Shown here: one piece after another, positions 49,344 through 58,293 of the stretch
How positions within the stretch are numbered: the stretch's first letter is position 1
Layout of the letters: every line of letters starts with the position of its first letter
Assembly (NCBI GenBank): GCA_963783045.1
Contig: CAWAMD010000008.1
Location: 1 to 64,000 of the forward strand
DNA: 64,000 nt
DNA from: CAWAMD01 sp963783045
GTDB lineage: Bacteria > Actinomycetota > Nitriliruptoria > Nitriliruptorales > Nitriliruptoraceae
Direction: 5' to 3'
Notes under the pieces: generated by a model
Seen by the model: the letters and a program-made list of their open reading frames with translations, nothing else
What the model was told of the DNA's origin: nothing
The model's database searches: none
Program-made: the position numbers and the translations under genes

Positions 49344-50589
49344 GGGCCGTCACGGTCGACGGGCCGTCACCGGTCGGCAGGCCGTCATCCGTCGGCAGGC
49401 GGTCATCCGGGCGTGGCGCGGAGCGGGCCACGACGAGCTCCTGCCAGAGTGCCTCGACCCGTCCGGCGCTCGCCTCCCAGGTGAACTCCCGCTCGACGCG
49501 GACACGAGCCGCGGCGCCGAGGGCGGCGGCCGTCCCTGGCTCGGTCAGCAGGCGCACGACCGCAGCGGCCAGGTCCTCGGCACGGCTGGCCTCCACGACC
49601 CCGGCGGCGTGACCGATCCCGGCCAGCGCCAGGGGCGTGGCCACGACCGGCCGGCCGGCCGCCATCGCCTCCAGGATCTTGTTGCGCAGCCCGGTCCCGC
49701 GGCGGATCGGTGCCACGTAGACGGCACATCGCTCCAGCCACGGGCGCACGTCGGGCACGGTGCCGGTCACCTCCACACCGGGGCCCGCGAGCCGCTGCAC
49801 CGCCGGCGGTGGGTCCCGGCCGATGAGCAGCACACGCACGTCCGGGATCCGCTCGCGCACCAGGGGCAGCACCTGCTCGACGAGGACGCGGGCCGCGTCG
49901 ACGTTGGCCTCGGCCTCGAACGCGCCGTGGAACCCGACGACCGGCTCGGCGGGCGCCGCGGGCGGGGTCGGGCCGGCCACCACCCCGTTGGGGACCACCT
50001 CGACGCGGGCGTCGGGGATCCGCCCGGCGAGCCAGTCCCGGTCGTGCGGGGCGACGACGACGACGGCGTCGCAGTGCGGGTAGTGGCGCCGCTCGTGGGC
50101 GTCGACGCGTCGCCGCTCGCCGGCCTCGAGGACCCGCCGCCACGCCGGCAGCGCCCGGTTGCCGAGGTTGCGGGCCCAGGGGTCCACGGCGACGTGCAGC
50201 GTGGGGCGGCCGGCCGCTGCCGCGCGGGGCCACAGGGCCGCCGTGCCCCATCCGAACAGGTGCACGAGGTCGGCGCCCGCAGCGAGCTCGCGGTCGAGCG
50301 CCGCGACGAGCCCGGGGCGGGCCACGTAGGACACGTGGGCGGGCTCGCCCGACCGGCGCGCCCGCAGCCGCCGGCGCGCGTGGTCGAGGGCACGGGGACC
50401 GGCGGGCGGGAACGCCTCCAGTCCCACGGACTCGGGTAGCGTGCCGCCGCGGCCGCCCGTCGGAGGCTCGGGGGTCAGCACCGTCAGGTCGTGGCGAGGG
50501 GCCAGCACCCGGAGATGGTGATGCAGCACGAGGCAGGCTCCATCGGAGATCCGGGTCGGATCCCAGGCACTCACGACGACGACGCGCAT
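49344..50589 (-). CDS. GT4-type glycosyltransferase (3' end uncertain)
   Basis: A GT-B glycosyltransferase opening MRVVVVSAWDPTRISDG, with LVHLFGWGTAALW, VVPNGVVAGP and the donor-site RRGTGLRNKILEAMAAGRPVVATP (E-x7-E region). The body ends at about LWQELVV. The frame then runs on through 18-bp repeats and stays open to 48181 across the next gene. The real stop is not in this frame: in the +1 frame a TGA lies at 49350-49352, six bases before the next start, so one extra or two missing bases are likely. The coordinates given stop at the neighbouring start. ATG 50589 is divergent to a GT2 gene. Confidence 0.7.
49350..49425. repeat. degenerate 18-bp repeats at a glycosyltransferase 3' end
   Basis: GATGACGGCCTGCCGACG-like units occur about four times, with some base changes. 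They code for DGLPT-type stretches between two minus-strand glycosyltransferases. Confidence 0.65.
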
Positions 50590-51480
50590 GGGCGGGACGC
50601 TAGCGACCCCGGGGTCACGATCGTGGTACCGACACGCGACCGGCCGGACCGCCTCGCGACCGTGCTCGATGCTCTGGCAGCGTGCCGCCGGCCGCACGAC
50701 GCGATCGTGGTCGTTGACTCGGCGTCGCGGACGCCGGTCCCGGCCGGTGCGACCGCACGCGTCGATGCGGCGATCGTCCGCTGCGCGGTCCCCGGCGCCT
50801 CGCGTGCCCGGAACGCCGGCTGGCACAGCGCGCGTACCCCGATCGTCGCGTTCGTCGACGACGACTGCGTGCCCGCGCCCGGATGGGTTGCCGCGCTGGC
50901 CGCCGCCTTCGCCGACCCGGGCGTGGCGTTCGCCATCGGCCGGGTCACGGCGGCGCCGGGTGAGCTCCCGCTGTCGGTGCTCGACGAGCCCGCCCCGCGA
51001 CGCCTGACGGGGCGCACGCCGATGGACCGGCTGGGCAGCTCGTGCAACCTCGCCGTCCGACGCGACGTGCTGGCGGCGCTCGGCGGGTTCGACGAGGTGC
51101 TCGGTGCCGGCGCACCGCTGCGGGCCAGCGAGGACAAGGACCTGCAGTGGCGGATCCTCGACGCCGGCTGGGAGGGCCGCTACGTCCCGACCGCCCACGT
51201 CGTCCACGCCTCGGGCCGATCCCGCCGGGCGGCCCTGCGGGTGTGGGCGGCGTACGGGATGGGGGAGGGGGCGCTCGCCGCCAAGCTCCAGCGGCTCGAC
51301 GGCGGCCGCGCGCCGACCCCGCGGTCGCTGCTGGCCGACGCGCTCGCCCGGACCGGCCGCGACCTGCGCGCCGGCTACCGCTTCGGGGTGCTGGCCGGGC
51401 TCTGCCGGGCCGGCGGGGTCGTGGCCGGCGCCCGTGCCGCCCGCCGCTACCGGGTCGTCGACGGACGGTTCGTCCCGTGA
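50521..51480 (+). CDS. GT2-type glycosyltransferase
   Basis: An inverting GT-A fold glycosyltransferase (about 319 residues). VTIVVPTRDRPDRLATV, VVDSASR and FVDDDCVPAPGW (the DxD metal motif) are diagnostic. GSSCNLAVRRDVLAALGGFDEVLG and EDKDLQW form the acceptor side. It is a close relative of the enzyme at 53676. The start is unclear: ATG 50521, ATG 50515 or GTG 50491 are in frame and all overlap the 5' end of the divergent gene by 69-99 bp, while the conserved domain begins only at about 50618. Its stop overlaps the next gene's start (GTGA). Confidence 0.78.
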   Translation: MQHEAGSIGDPGRIPGTHDDDAHGRDASDPGVTIVVPTRDRPDRLATVLDALAACRRPHDAIVVVDSASRTPVPAGATARVDAAIVRCAVPGASRARNAGWHSARTPIVAFVDDDCVPAPGWVAALAAAFADPGVAFAIGRVTAAPGELPLSVLDEPAPRRLTGRTPMDRLGSSCNLAVRRDVLAALGGFDEVLGAGAPLRASEDKDLQWRILDAGWEGRYVPTAHVVHASGRSRRAALRVWAAYGMGEGALAAKLQRLDGGRAPTPRSLLADALARTGRDLRAGYRFGVLAGLCRAGGVVAGARAARRYRVVDGRFVP

Positions 51481-52502
51481 CGGCGCCGCTGGTCGTCAAC
51501 GGCCGCTTCCTCGCCGCACGGGTGACCGGGCTGCACCGGACCGCCCGGTCGCTGCTCGACGCCGCCCGCCTCGACGCGGACGTCTACGCCCCGCCGGGGA
51601 CGGACGACCCACGGGTGACCGCGCGGCTGCCGGCACCGCCGGGCCGGGCCGGCGGGCACGTGTTCGAGCAGGTCGTGCTCCCGGCTGCCGCCCGCGGCCG
51701 GCCGATCCTGTCGCTGACGAACACGGCCCCGCTGGCGAGCGCACGCGGGCTCGTGATGATCCACGACCTCGCGCCGCTCGTCGGCCCGCAGTGGTTCGCC
51801 CGGTCGATGGTCCTCTACCTCCAGCTCGTCCTGGCTGCGGCACGCCGGGCCGAGCACGTGCTCACGGTCTCGGCGGCCGTCGCCGACGAGCTGACCGCCG
51901 CCGGCGTGCGCGCGCCCGTGACGGTGGTCCGCCCCGCCGTCGACCCGTCGTTCGGGCCGGCCCCCGCCGACGCGGTGGCGGCCCTTCGCACCCGGCTCGG
52001 GCTCGACGGGCCCTACCTGCTGCTCGTCGGCTGGGCCGATCCACGGAAGGATCTCGCCACCGCCCTCGCCGCGCACCGACGGGCGCTGGCCGGACGCGAC
52101 CACCGGCTGGTGCTGGTCGGCACGCCCCACCCCGTGTTCGCGCCGGTCGCCCGCCCGTCCGACGCGAGCGTCGTCCACGCCGGCTACGTCGACGACGCCC
52201 GCCTGCGGGCGCTGCTGACCGGCGCCGCCGCGCTCGTCTACCCGTCGCGGTACGAGGGGTTCGGTCTGCCGCCGCTGGAGGCATGGGCCTGCGGGACGCC
52301 GGCGCTCGTCGCGGACATCCCGTCCCTGCGCGAGTCCACCGAGGGCCGGGCCGGCGCCTACCTGCCGCCGGGCGACGCGGCGGCCTGGTCCGAGGCGATG
52401 GTCGCCGCGCTCGACGGCGAGCTGGCCGTCCCGCAGCCAACGGCCTGGAGGTGGGCCGACGCGGCCGCCCGGCTCCGCGCGACGCTCCCCGCCGGCGCGT
52501 GA
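51477..52502 (+). CDS. GT4-type glycosyltransferase
   Basis: A 341-residue GT-B fold enzyme. MIHDLAPLV, VLTVSAAVADEL, YLLLVGWADPRKDL and YPSRYEGFGLPPLEAWACGTPALVAD (with the E-x7-E-like donor motif) are typical of the mannosyl- or rhamnosyl-transferase branch of GT4. GTG 51477 overlaps the GT2 stop (GTGA), so it is probably translationally coupled and works on the same glycan. Confidence 0.85.
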   Translation: MTAPLVVNGRFLAARVTGLHRTARSLLDAARLDADVYAPPGTDDPRVTARLPAPPGRAGGHVFEQVVLPAAARGRPILSLTNTAPLASARGLVMIHDLAPLVGPQWFARSMVLYLQLVLAAARRAEHVLTVSAAVADELTAAGVRAPVTVVRPAVDPSFGPAPADAVAALRTRLGLDGPYLLLVGWADPRKDLATALAAHRRALAGRDHRLVLVGTPHPVFAPVARPSDASVVHAGYVDDARLRALLTGAAALVYPSRYEGFGLPPLEAWACGTPALVADIPSLRESTEGRAGAYLPPGDAAAWSEAMVAALDGELAVPQPTAWRWADAAARLRATLPAGA

Positions 52503-52530
52503 CCCGCCGCCCCGAGCCGGTGCCCGGTGG

Positions 52531-53679
52531 TCAGTCGCGGGCGGTGGCGAGCTGCTCCATCACGTCGTCGATGCGGTCGACGAAGCGGTCCCAGGAGTAG
52601 GCGAGGGCCCGGTGGCGGGCTTCGTGCCGCATGCCGGTCAGCTTGTCCGGGTCGGCGTCGAGCTCGACGAGCTTGCCCGCGAACGCCTCGGGGTCGTCGG
52701 GCAGCAGCCAGCCGGACTCGCCGTCGACGATGGTCTCGCGCGCCCCGCCGGCGTCCACGGCCAGGACCGGGGCGCCCGAGGCCATCGCCTCCAGCGGCAC
52801 GATCCCGAAGTCCTCGTTGCGGGGTGTGAACACGACCGCCTGGCAGGTCCGGTACAGGTGCATGAGCCGCTCGTCGCTCGGGTCGTGCTCGAACGAGATC
52901 GGCAGGTCGCCGGCGCGTCGCGCCAGCTCGGCGGCGTAGTCGCGCGACTTCTCGTCGACGGCGCCGGCGACGACCAGCCGGGAGCGGCTTCCCCGGGCGT
53001 GGGCGGTCCGCATCGCCTCGACCGCGAGCTCGACGTTCTTCTGCCACATGATGCGCCCCGCGACGAGGAAGAACGGCTCGCGGACCTGGCCGGTGTCGCG
53101 GTAGCGGGTGACGTCCACGCCGGGGTGGAGCAGCTCCACCCGTTCGGGACGCATGAGCCGCGCCTGGTGGATTCGCCGGCGGGTCTCCTGGCTGTTCGCG
53201 AAGACATGGTCGAAGCGGCGCCACATCCACCGGTCGACCGCCGAGAACCCGGGTCCGAGCACCTTCAGGGCGGTACGCAGGGACGGGTTCCGGGCCTCGA
53301 GCACCTGGCGGTTCACGGGGTCGTGCAGGATCTTCAGGGGGGTGTGGCAGTAGGCGGCGACCGGCCCGTCCCAGCCGCGCAGGATGAGGTCGCCGAGCCC
53401 CTCCGAGGACACGAGCAGCCCCCGGGCGCCGGCGTCCGGCAGCCGGGTGCCGGCGATGCGGCGGGCCGCCTCGGCGATGCGGGGCAGGCGCCGCTCGACC
53501 GAGACGCCCGGCTCGAGCTGACGGATGTCGTAGTCGGCCATCTCGGGATAGGTGGCGTCCGGGGCGAAGTGGTGGGTCCACACGGTCCAGTCGTGCCGCG
53601 ACCGGCCGAGCAGCTCGAGGATCGAGCGCTCGATCCCGCTCGTGAGGTAGATCCAGGGGTGGTAGAGCGCGAACCTCAT
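52531..53679 (-). CDS. GT4-type glycosyltransferase
   Basis: A 382-residue GT4 enzyme. It has YHPWIYLTSGIERSILELL, AYCHTPLKILHDP, HVFANSQETRRRI, VAGRIMWQKNVELAVEAM and TPRNEDFGIVPLEAMASGAPVLAVD. The combination is typical of ALG2/ALG11-like and WbaZ-like mannosyltransferases. ATG 53679 overlaps the stop of the upstream GT2 gene as ATGA. Third gene of a three-gene minus-strand operon, with the GT2 at 53676 and the GT4 at 54730. Confidence 0.88.
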   Translation of the reverse strand: MRFALYHPWIYLTSGIERSILELLGRSRHDWTVWTHHFAPDATYPEMADYDIRQLEPGVSVERRLPRIAEAARRIAGTRLPDAGARGLLVSSEGLGDLILRGWDGPVAAYCHTPLKILHDPVNRQVLEARNPSLRTALKVLGPGFSAVDRWMWRRFDHVFANSQETRRRIHQARLMRPERVELLHPGVDVTRYRDTGQVREPFFLVAGRIMWQKNVELAVEAMRTAHARGSRSRLVVAGAVDEKSRDYAAELARRAGDLPISFEHDPSDERLMHLYRTCQAVVFTPRNEDFGIVPLEAMASGAPVLAVDAGGARETIVDGESGWLLPDDPEAFAGKLVELDADPDKLTGMRHEARHRALAYSWDRFVDRIDDVMEQLATARD

Positions 53680-54737
53680 CGCGGTGCCTTTCGGCTCGGT
53701 GCGTCGTCGTGGTCACGGTCGCGCAGGTCGATGTCGAGCGTGTCGCGGCCGGTTCGGTGGTCGCGGCCGGCGTGGTGGTCGCGGCCGGCCCGCTCGGCGC
53801 CGAGCAGGGCCCTGAGCACGCCGACGGCCATGCCGGCCAGGCGCACGGTGACGGTGAGGACGCCGAACTGGTAGCCGCCGGCGAGGTCGCCCAGCAGTGC
53901 GCGCAGCCCTCCGTGCCATACGTCCTGACGCACCAGCCCGGCGGCGCGGCGACGGTCGTGGCGGGCCACCCGCACCAGCCGCACGCCGGCACCCTTGCCG
54001 TAGCCCCAGTCGAGGCGCAGCAGCTCCCGCCGGCTGCGCCACTGCTCATGGTGGGCGAGCGCGTCGGGCGAGAACCATCCGACGTGCCCGGAGGCGATGA
54101 GCCGGTCGAAGAGGTCGAGGTCCTCCGCGGCAGACGACCAGGTCCCCGGTCCGAGCTCCTCGTCGAAGCCGCCGATCTCGACGAGCGCGCTCCGCCGCAC
54201 GAGGAGGTTGCAGCTCGCGCCGAAGGCCCCGCCCGTCGCGGCGTCGATCCTGGTCGGCTCGGTGAGCGTCGTCACGGCGACCGGCCGCTCGGCGCCGGCC
54301 TGTGCCGGTGGCACCTCCACCCGACCCGTGACGAAGGACGCGGCACTCGAGGTGAGGGCAGCGACGAGCCGGTCGGCCCACTGCGGGCTCACCCGCACGT
54401 CGTCGTCGACGAAGGCCACGAGCTCGTGCGTGGCGTGCTGCCAGCCGAGGTTGCGCGCCCGGGAGGCACCGGGCCGGGACGCCTGCACGAGGCGGGCGTC
54501 GTAGCGTGCCGCGACCGCGGCGGTGGCGGGCGTGCGGGACGCCGAGTCGACCACGATGACCTCGTCGGTCCGGTCGAGCGCGGTTGCGAGGCTCGCCAGA
54601 CATCCGTCGAGGTGGTCGGGACGGTCGCGGGTCGGCACCACCACCGTCACCGCTCGCCGGACGGTCGCCGCCACCGGGTCGAGAGCGACCGCCGTCGCCT
54701 CGGCCTCCTCGCCGCGTCGGGCCCTGCTGTCAGCCAT
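53676..54737 (-). CDS. GT2-type glycosyltransferase
   Basis: A 353-residue GT-A enzyme. VTVVVPTRDRPDHLDG, VVDSASRTP and FVDDDVRVSP (DxD motif) match the enzyme at 50521 almost word for word, so they are recent paralogs. The C terminus holds a repeated Gly-Arg-Asp-His motif from a short DNA repeat (53738-53780). ATG 54737 overlaps the end of the upstream GT4 by 8 bp. Start ATG was chosen over upstream codons because it opens directly into the usual short lead and lies in the overlap. Confidence 0.83.
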   Translation of the reverse strand: MADSRARRGEEAEATAVALDPVAATVRRAVTVVVPTRDRPDHLDGCLASLATALDRTDEVIVVDSASRTPATAAVAARYDARLVQASRPGASRARNLGWQHATHELVAFVDDDVRVSPQWADRLVAALTSSAASFVTGRVEVPPAQAGAERPVAVTTLTEPTRIDAATGGAFGASCNLLVRRSALVEIGGFDEELGPGTWSSAAEDLDLFDRLIASGHVGWFSPDALAHHEQWRSRRELLRLDWGYGKGAGVRLVRVARHDRRRAAGLVRQDVWHGGLRALLGDLAGGYQFGVLTVTVRLAGMAVGVLRALLGAERAGRDHHAGRDHRTGRDTLDIDLRDRDHDDAPSRKAPR

Positions 54738-55818
54738 GGCGTGCCACCTCCCGGTAGAGCGACCGGATCCGTGCCACCACCCGGTCGCGGTCGTGGGTGC
54801 GTCGGGCGGCGATCTGGCCGTTGGTGCCGAGCCGCGTCGCAAGCGCGTCGTCGGTCAGCAGCCGGTCGAGCGTGTCGCCCAACGCTTCCACCGAGAACGG
54901 TACGACGGGAATGCCGCAGCCGAGGTGGTTGACGAGACCGACGGCGCCGGGATCCTCGGCCACGACGACGGGGCGGCCGTGCATCGCCGCCTCCGCGATC
55001 ACCAGCGGCGCACCCTCCGGTCGCAGGCCCGGGCGGGACGGTGCCGCGACGATCCGGGCCCGGGCGAACAGGTCCGCGACCTCCGCCTGCGGGAGCCTGC
55101 CATGGACGACGATCCGGTCGTCGCCGGCGGCCGCGAGCGCCTCGAGGTGGGGCTGCTCGGGGCCGGCCCCGGCGAGGTGCAGCCGCGCATCGGGATGGCG
55201 GTCGGCGATGGTCAGGAAGGCCTCGGCCAGCGCGACGGGGCCCTTGTCCGCGGTCAGACGGCCCGCGAAGACCACATCACGGGCGCGCGCCACCGGGAGG
55301 CCGTCCTCCGTCGCCGGCGGGACCGGCGCCGGGACGTGGGCGACGCGCGGGAACCGCGCCCGGCGCAGCCCCTCGGCGAGCCCCGCGGACACGGCGATGG
55401 CGAGGTCCACCCGCCGTCGCGCGACCCGGCGGTCCAGCGGGGCCTTCACCCAGCGGTCGACCTGCTGGCGTGGGCCGCGCAGGTTCCCGTCGGCGATCCC
55501 GAGGAGCCGGTGGTCGTGCACGGTCAGCACGGTCGGGACCGACGGCGGGGCGCCGAGCACGGAGACGGACAGCTCGCGGAGCACGTTGTGATGATGGACG
55601 ACGTCGGCGCCGAACGCCCGGGCGCGGGCTGCCACGGCGCGGCGGGCGGCGGGATCCCAGAGGTCGAGCACCTTGCCGGCGCCGCGGTGGGTGACCTCGC
55701 CGGCGAAGACCTCGACGGCGTCGCCAGCGGCCTCGAGCCCCTCCGCGAGATGGGTCAGGTACACCTCCGCGCCCGATCCTGGGCCCGGTGGGAGGTCGTT
55801 CACGAGGAGGACTCTCAC
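54730..55818 (-). CDS. GT4-type glycosyltransferase
   Basis: A 362-residue GT-B fold glycosyltransferase. It opens VRVLLVNDLPPGPGSGAEVYL with the Gly-rich donor loop, then VVHHHNVL, TVHDHRLL, VFAGRLTADKGPVALAEAF and PEGAPLVIAEAAMHGRPVVVAE. Start GTG 55818 is weakly preceded by a ribosome site. First gene of the three-gene minus-strand operon. Diverges from the GT2 gene at 55937. Confidence 0.82.
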   Translation of the reverse strand: MRVLLVNDLPPGPGSGAEVYLTHLAEGLEAAGDAVEVFAGEVTHRGAGKVLDLWDPAARRAVAARARAFGADVVHHHNVLRELSVSVLGAPPSVPTVLTVHDHRLLGIADGNLRGPRQQVDRWVKAPLDRRVARRRVDLAIAVSAGLAEGLRRARFPRVAHVPAPVPPATEDGLPVARARDVVFAGRLTADKGPVALAEAFLTIADRHPDARLHLAGAGPEQPHLEALAAAGDDRIVVHGRLPQAEVADLFARARIVAAPSRPGLRPEGAPLVIAEAAMHGRPVVVAEDPGAVGLVNHLGCGIPVVPFSVEALGDTLDRLLTDDALATRLGTNGQIAARRTHDRDRVVARIRSLYREVARHG

Positions 55819-55936
55819 ATCCGCTCTGATCTCCGAGGCGTCTAGGGTCCCGGCCCACGTGGTCCGTCGATGGTCCCAACGACTGAGAGCCGCCGCGGAT
55901 ACTGGTCGACGGTCGACGATGGAGGGGAGGCGATCG

Positions 55937-56956
55937 ATGGACGGACGCGGTGAGGACCCCAGCGCGGCTGCGCCCGTGCCGAGCGTCACGGTCGTCGTGC
56001 CGACCTTCCGGCGTCGGGCCCGGCTCGCCCGGCTGCTGCGGGCGCTGGAGGCCCAGACCCTGCCGGCGGAGCGGTTCTCGGTGGTCGTCGTCGACGATGC
56101 GTCCGACGACGGGACGGCTGCGATGCTGCGCACGTACGCGTCGACGTCCCCGATGCGGCTGACCGTCTGCCGACAGCCGCGCAACCGTGGTCCCGCGGCG
56201 GCACGCAACCGTGGCCTGGCCGAGGCGACCGCCCCGGTGGTGGCCTTCACCGACGACGACTGCGTGCCGGACCGGCACTGGCTGGAGGCGGGCCTGACGG
56301 CGCTGGCGGCCGGCGACGGGGCGCGGGCCGGGGTCGCTGGTCGCACGGTGCCCGCTGCCGACCAGCCCGAGGGGCCGTTCTCGCGGACGCTGCGTGTGGA
56401 CGACGCCCGGTTCATGCAGACGTGCAACGTCTTCTACCGGCGGGACGTGCTGGCTACGGTCGACGGGTTCGACGAGCGGCTGCGCACCGGCGAGGACACC
56501 GACCTCGGGCTGCGTGTCCGTGCCGCCGGCCACGAGGTGGCGTTCTCGCCGGATGCGCTCGTCGTCCACGACGTGCGGCCCTCCGACCTGCGGGCCGCAC
56601 TGCGGGACGCCGCCCGCTGGGTCGACCTCCCCGCGGTCGTGCGGCGCCATCCCGGCGTGCGGCGCGACTACCTCACCGCCGGGCTGTTCTGGAAGCCGAC
56701 CCACCCGCCGGCGATGCTCGCCGCAGCGGGATCGGCGGCGGCGGTGCTCGCGGCGGGTCGCTGGTCACGTGGGACGCGGGTGGGGGTCAGCGTCCTGGCG
56801 CTCCTGCCGTGGCTGCGCCGGCGCTGGGTCGTCCAGCCGCTGGCGGCCGGTCGCGCCGCGCGCGCCCGCGCGCTGCCCGGCGCCCTGGCCGTGGACCTCG
56901 CCGAGGTCGCCACCATGGTGCGCGGCTCGGTGCGCCACCGCACCCTCGTCCTCTGA
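55937..56956 (+). CDS. GT2-type glycosyltransferase
   Basis: A 339-residue GT-A enzyme. VTVVVPTFRRRARLARLL, VVDDASDDGTA and FTDDDCVPDRHW (DxD) are diagnostic; GFDERLRTGEDTDLGLR is the acceptor-side motif of GT2. A C-terminal membrane-associated stretch (LAAAGSAAAVLAAG, LALLPWLRRRW) anchors it. Start ATG 55937 follows GGAGGGGAGG. Stands alone between the divergent GT4 and the ABC exporter. Confidence 0.85.
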   Translation: MDGRGEDPSAAAPVPSVTVVVPTFRRRARLARLLRALEAQTLPAERFSVVVVDDASDDGTAAMLRTYASTSPMRLTVCRQPRNRGPAAARNRGLAEATAPVVAFTDDDCVPDRHWLEAGLTALAAGDGARAGVAGRTVPAADQPEGPFSRTLRVDDARFMQTCNVFYRRDVLATVDGFDERLRTGEDTDLGLRVRAAGHEVAFSPDALVVHDVRPSDLRAALRDAARWVDLPAVVRRHPGVRRDYLTAGLFWKPTHPPAMLAAAGSAAAVLAAGRWSRGTRVGVSVLALLPWLRRRWVVQPLAAGRAARARALPGALAVDLAEVATMVRGSVRHRTLVL

Positions 56957-57000
56957 TTCGCGCGCGATCTCGCCACGGTCGGCGGCGCCGGGGTTGCGGG

Positions 57001-58293
57001 TCAGCGGTCGGCGTCGGGCTTCTCGAGACGCCGGTTGGCCGCCAGGTGGACCCGTCGACCGTCGATCTGCACGCGCGGCTCGAGGTCGACGACGCCGTGG
57101 CCGCGGCTGGTCGCGACGACGTAGCAGAGCTCGGGCTCGGAGGTGCCGAGCATGACCTCGCCGTCGCCGTCGTAGATCCCGGCCCGCACCGAGTAGGTGC
57201 CGGCCAGCAGCCGGTTCGTCAGCGAGATGGTGGCGTCGAGCGGCCGGTCGGGCCCGTGCCGCCCCGCGTACTCGCCGGGCTGTGTCTGCATCGTGAACAC
57301 GGCCGCCTGCCCCGGCAGGGAGACGAGCAGCCCGACCAGGGGATCGGTGACCTCGCGGTCGAACTCGGCCCGGATCCTGACCTGGATCGTGCCGCCGGTG
57401 GCGAAGTGGCGGGTCGGGCCGTCGGCGTCGCCGAGCTGGACGGTGACGGCAGCGCCACCCCCGAACCGTGGCTGGGTGCCCTCCTCGAGCAGCGCCTCCA
57501 CCTTCGAGCCGCGGGACTCCTCGTCGCGCTGCATGACCTCGTGGTAGGCGCCGAGCGCCGCGTCCACGTCCCCGTCGAACACGACGCGTCCGTGGTCGAG
57601 CACGATCGCACGGGGCGCCAGGCGGCTCAGCATCTGCAGGTTGTGGGTGACGACCACGATCGTGGTGCCGCGCTCCTGGATGTCGCGCATCCGGTCGTTG
57701 CACTTGAGCTGGAAGGCGAGGTCGCCGACGGCGAGGATCTCGTCGAGCACGAAGATGTCGGGCTCGGTGTGGATGGCGACCGCGAAGGCGAGCCGGAGGA
57801 ACATCCCGGACGAGTAGAACTTCACCGGCGTGTCGATGAAGGACTCGATCTCCGAGAAGGCGACGATGTCGTCGAACCGCTCGGCGACCTGCGCGCGCGT
57901 CATCCCGAGGAGCCGGCCGTTGACGAACACGTTCTCGCGTCCGGTCAGCTCCGAGTTGAACCCGACGCCGATGCCGATGAGCGGGGCCACCCGCCCGTTG
58001 ACGCGGACCCGTCCCTCGGTCGGCGCCGACACGCCCGACAGCAGACGCAGCAGCGTCGTCTTGCCGGACCCGTTGCGGCCGATGATGCCGAGCGTCTCGC
58101 CGCGCTCGGCGGTGAACGACACGTCCTTGAGCGCCCACAGGTCCTGGGCGGTGCGCCGACGGTGCGGCTGCAGGAGCCGCTTGACGAGCAGCGACTCCTC
58201 CTCGTACTGGCGGTAGCGCTTGCCGGCCGACTCGAGCACGATCGCGTGCCGTGGGCCGTCGTCCCCCGTCGGCTCGCCGTTCGCCGCCGTCAC
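57001..58293 (-). CDS. Wzt-type ABC transporter ATPase
   Basis: A 430-residue ABC ATPase of the polysaccharide exporters (Wzt/TagH). Walker A GRNGSGKT is at 72-79, the Q-loop region NSELTGRENV at ~113-122, the signature YSSGMFLRLAF at 160-170 and Walker B DIFVLDEIL at 179-187. The C-terminal ~170 residues form a Wzt-C-like beta-sandwich (TRHFATGGTIQVRI, GEVMLGTSE) that binds the O-polysaccharide or its terminal modification. GTG 58293 overlaps the permease stop (GTGA). Works with the permease to flip a lipid-linked glycan across the membrane. Confidence 0.9.
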   Translation of the reverse strand: MTAANGEPTGDDGPRHAIVLESAGKRYRQYEEESLLVKRLLQPHRRRTAQDLWALKDVSFTAERGETLGIIGRNGSGKTTLLRLLSGVSAPTEGRVRVNGRVAPLIGIGVGFNSELTGRENVFVNGRLLGMTRAQVAERFDDIVAFSEIESFIDTPVKFYSSGMFLRLAFAVAIHTEPDIFVLDEILAVGDLAFQLKCNDRMRDIQERGTTIVVVTHNLQMLSRLAPRAIVLDHGRVVFDGDVDAALGAYHEVMQRDEESRGSKVEALLEEGTQPRFGGGAAVTVQLGDADGPTRHFATGGTIQVRIRAEFDREVTDPLVGLLVSLPGQAAVFTMQTQPGEYAGRHGPDRPLDATISLTNRLLAGTYSVRAGIYDGDGEVMLGTSEPELCYVVATSRGHGVVDLEPRVQIDGRRVHLAANRRLEKPDADR

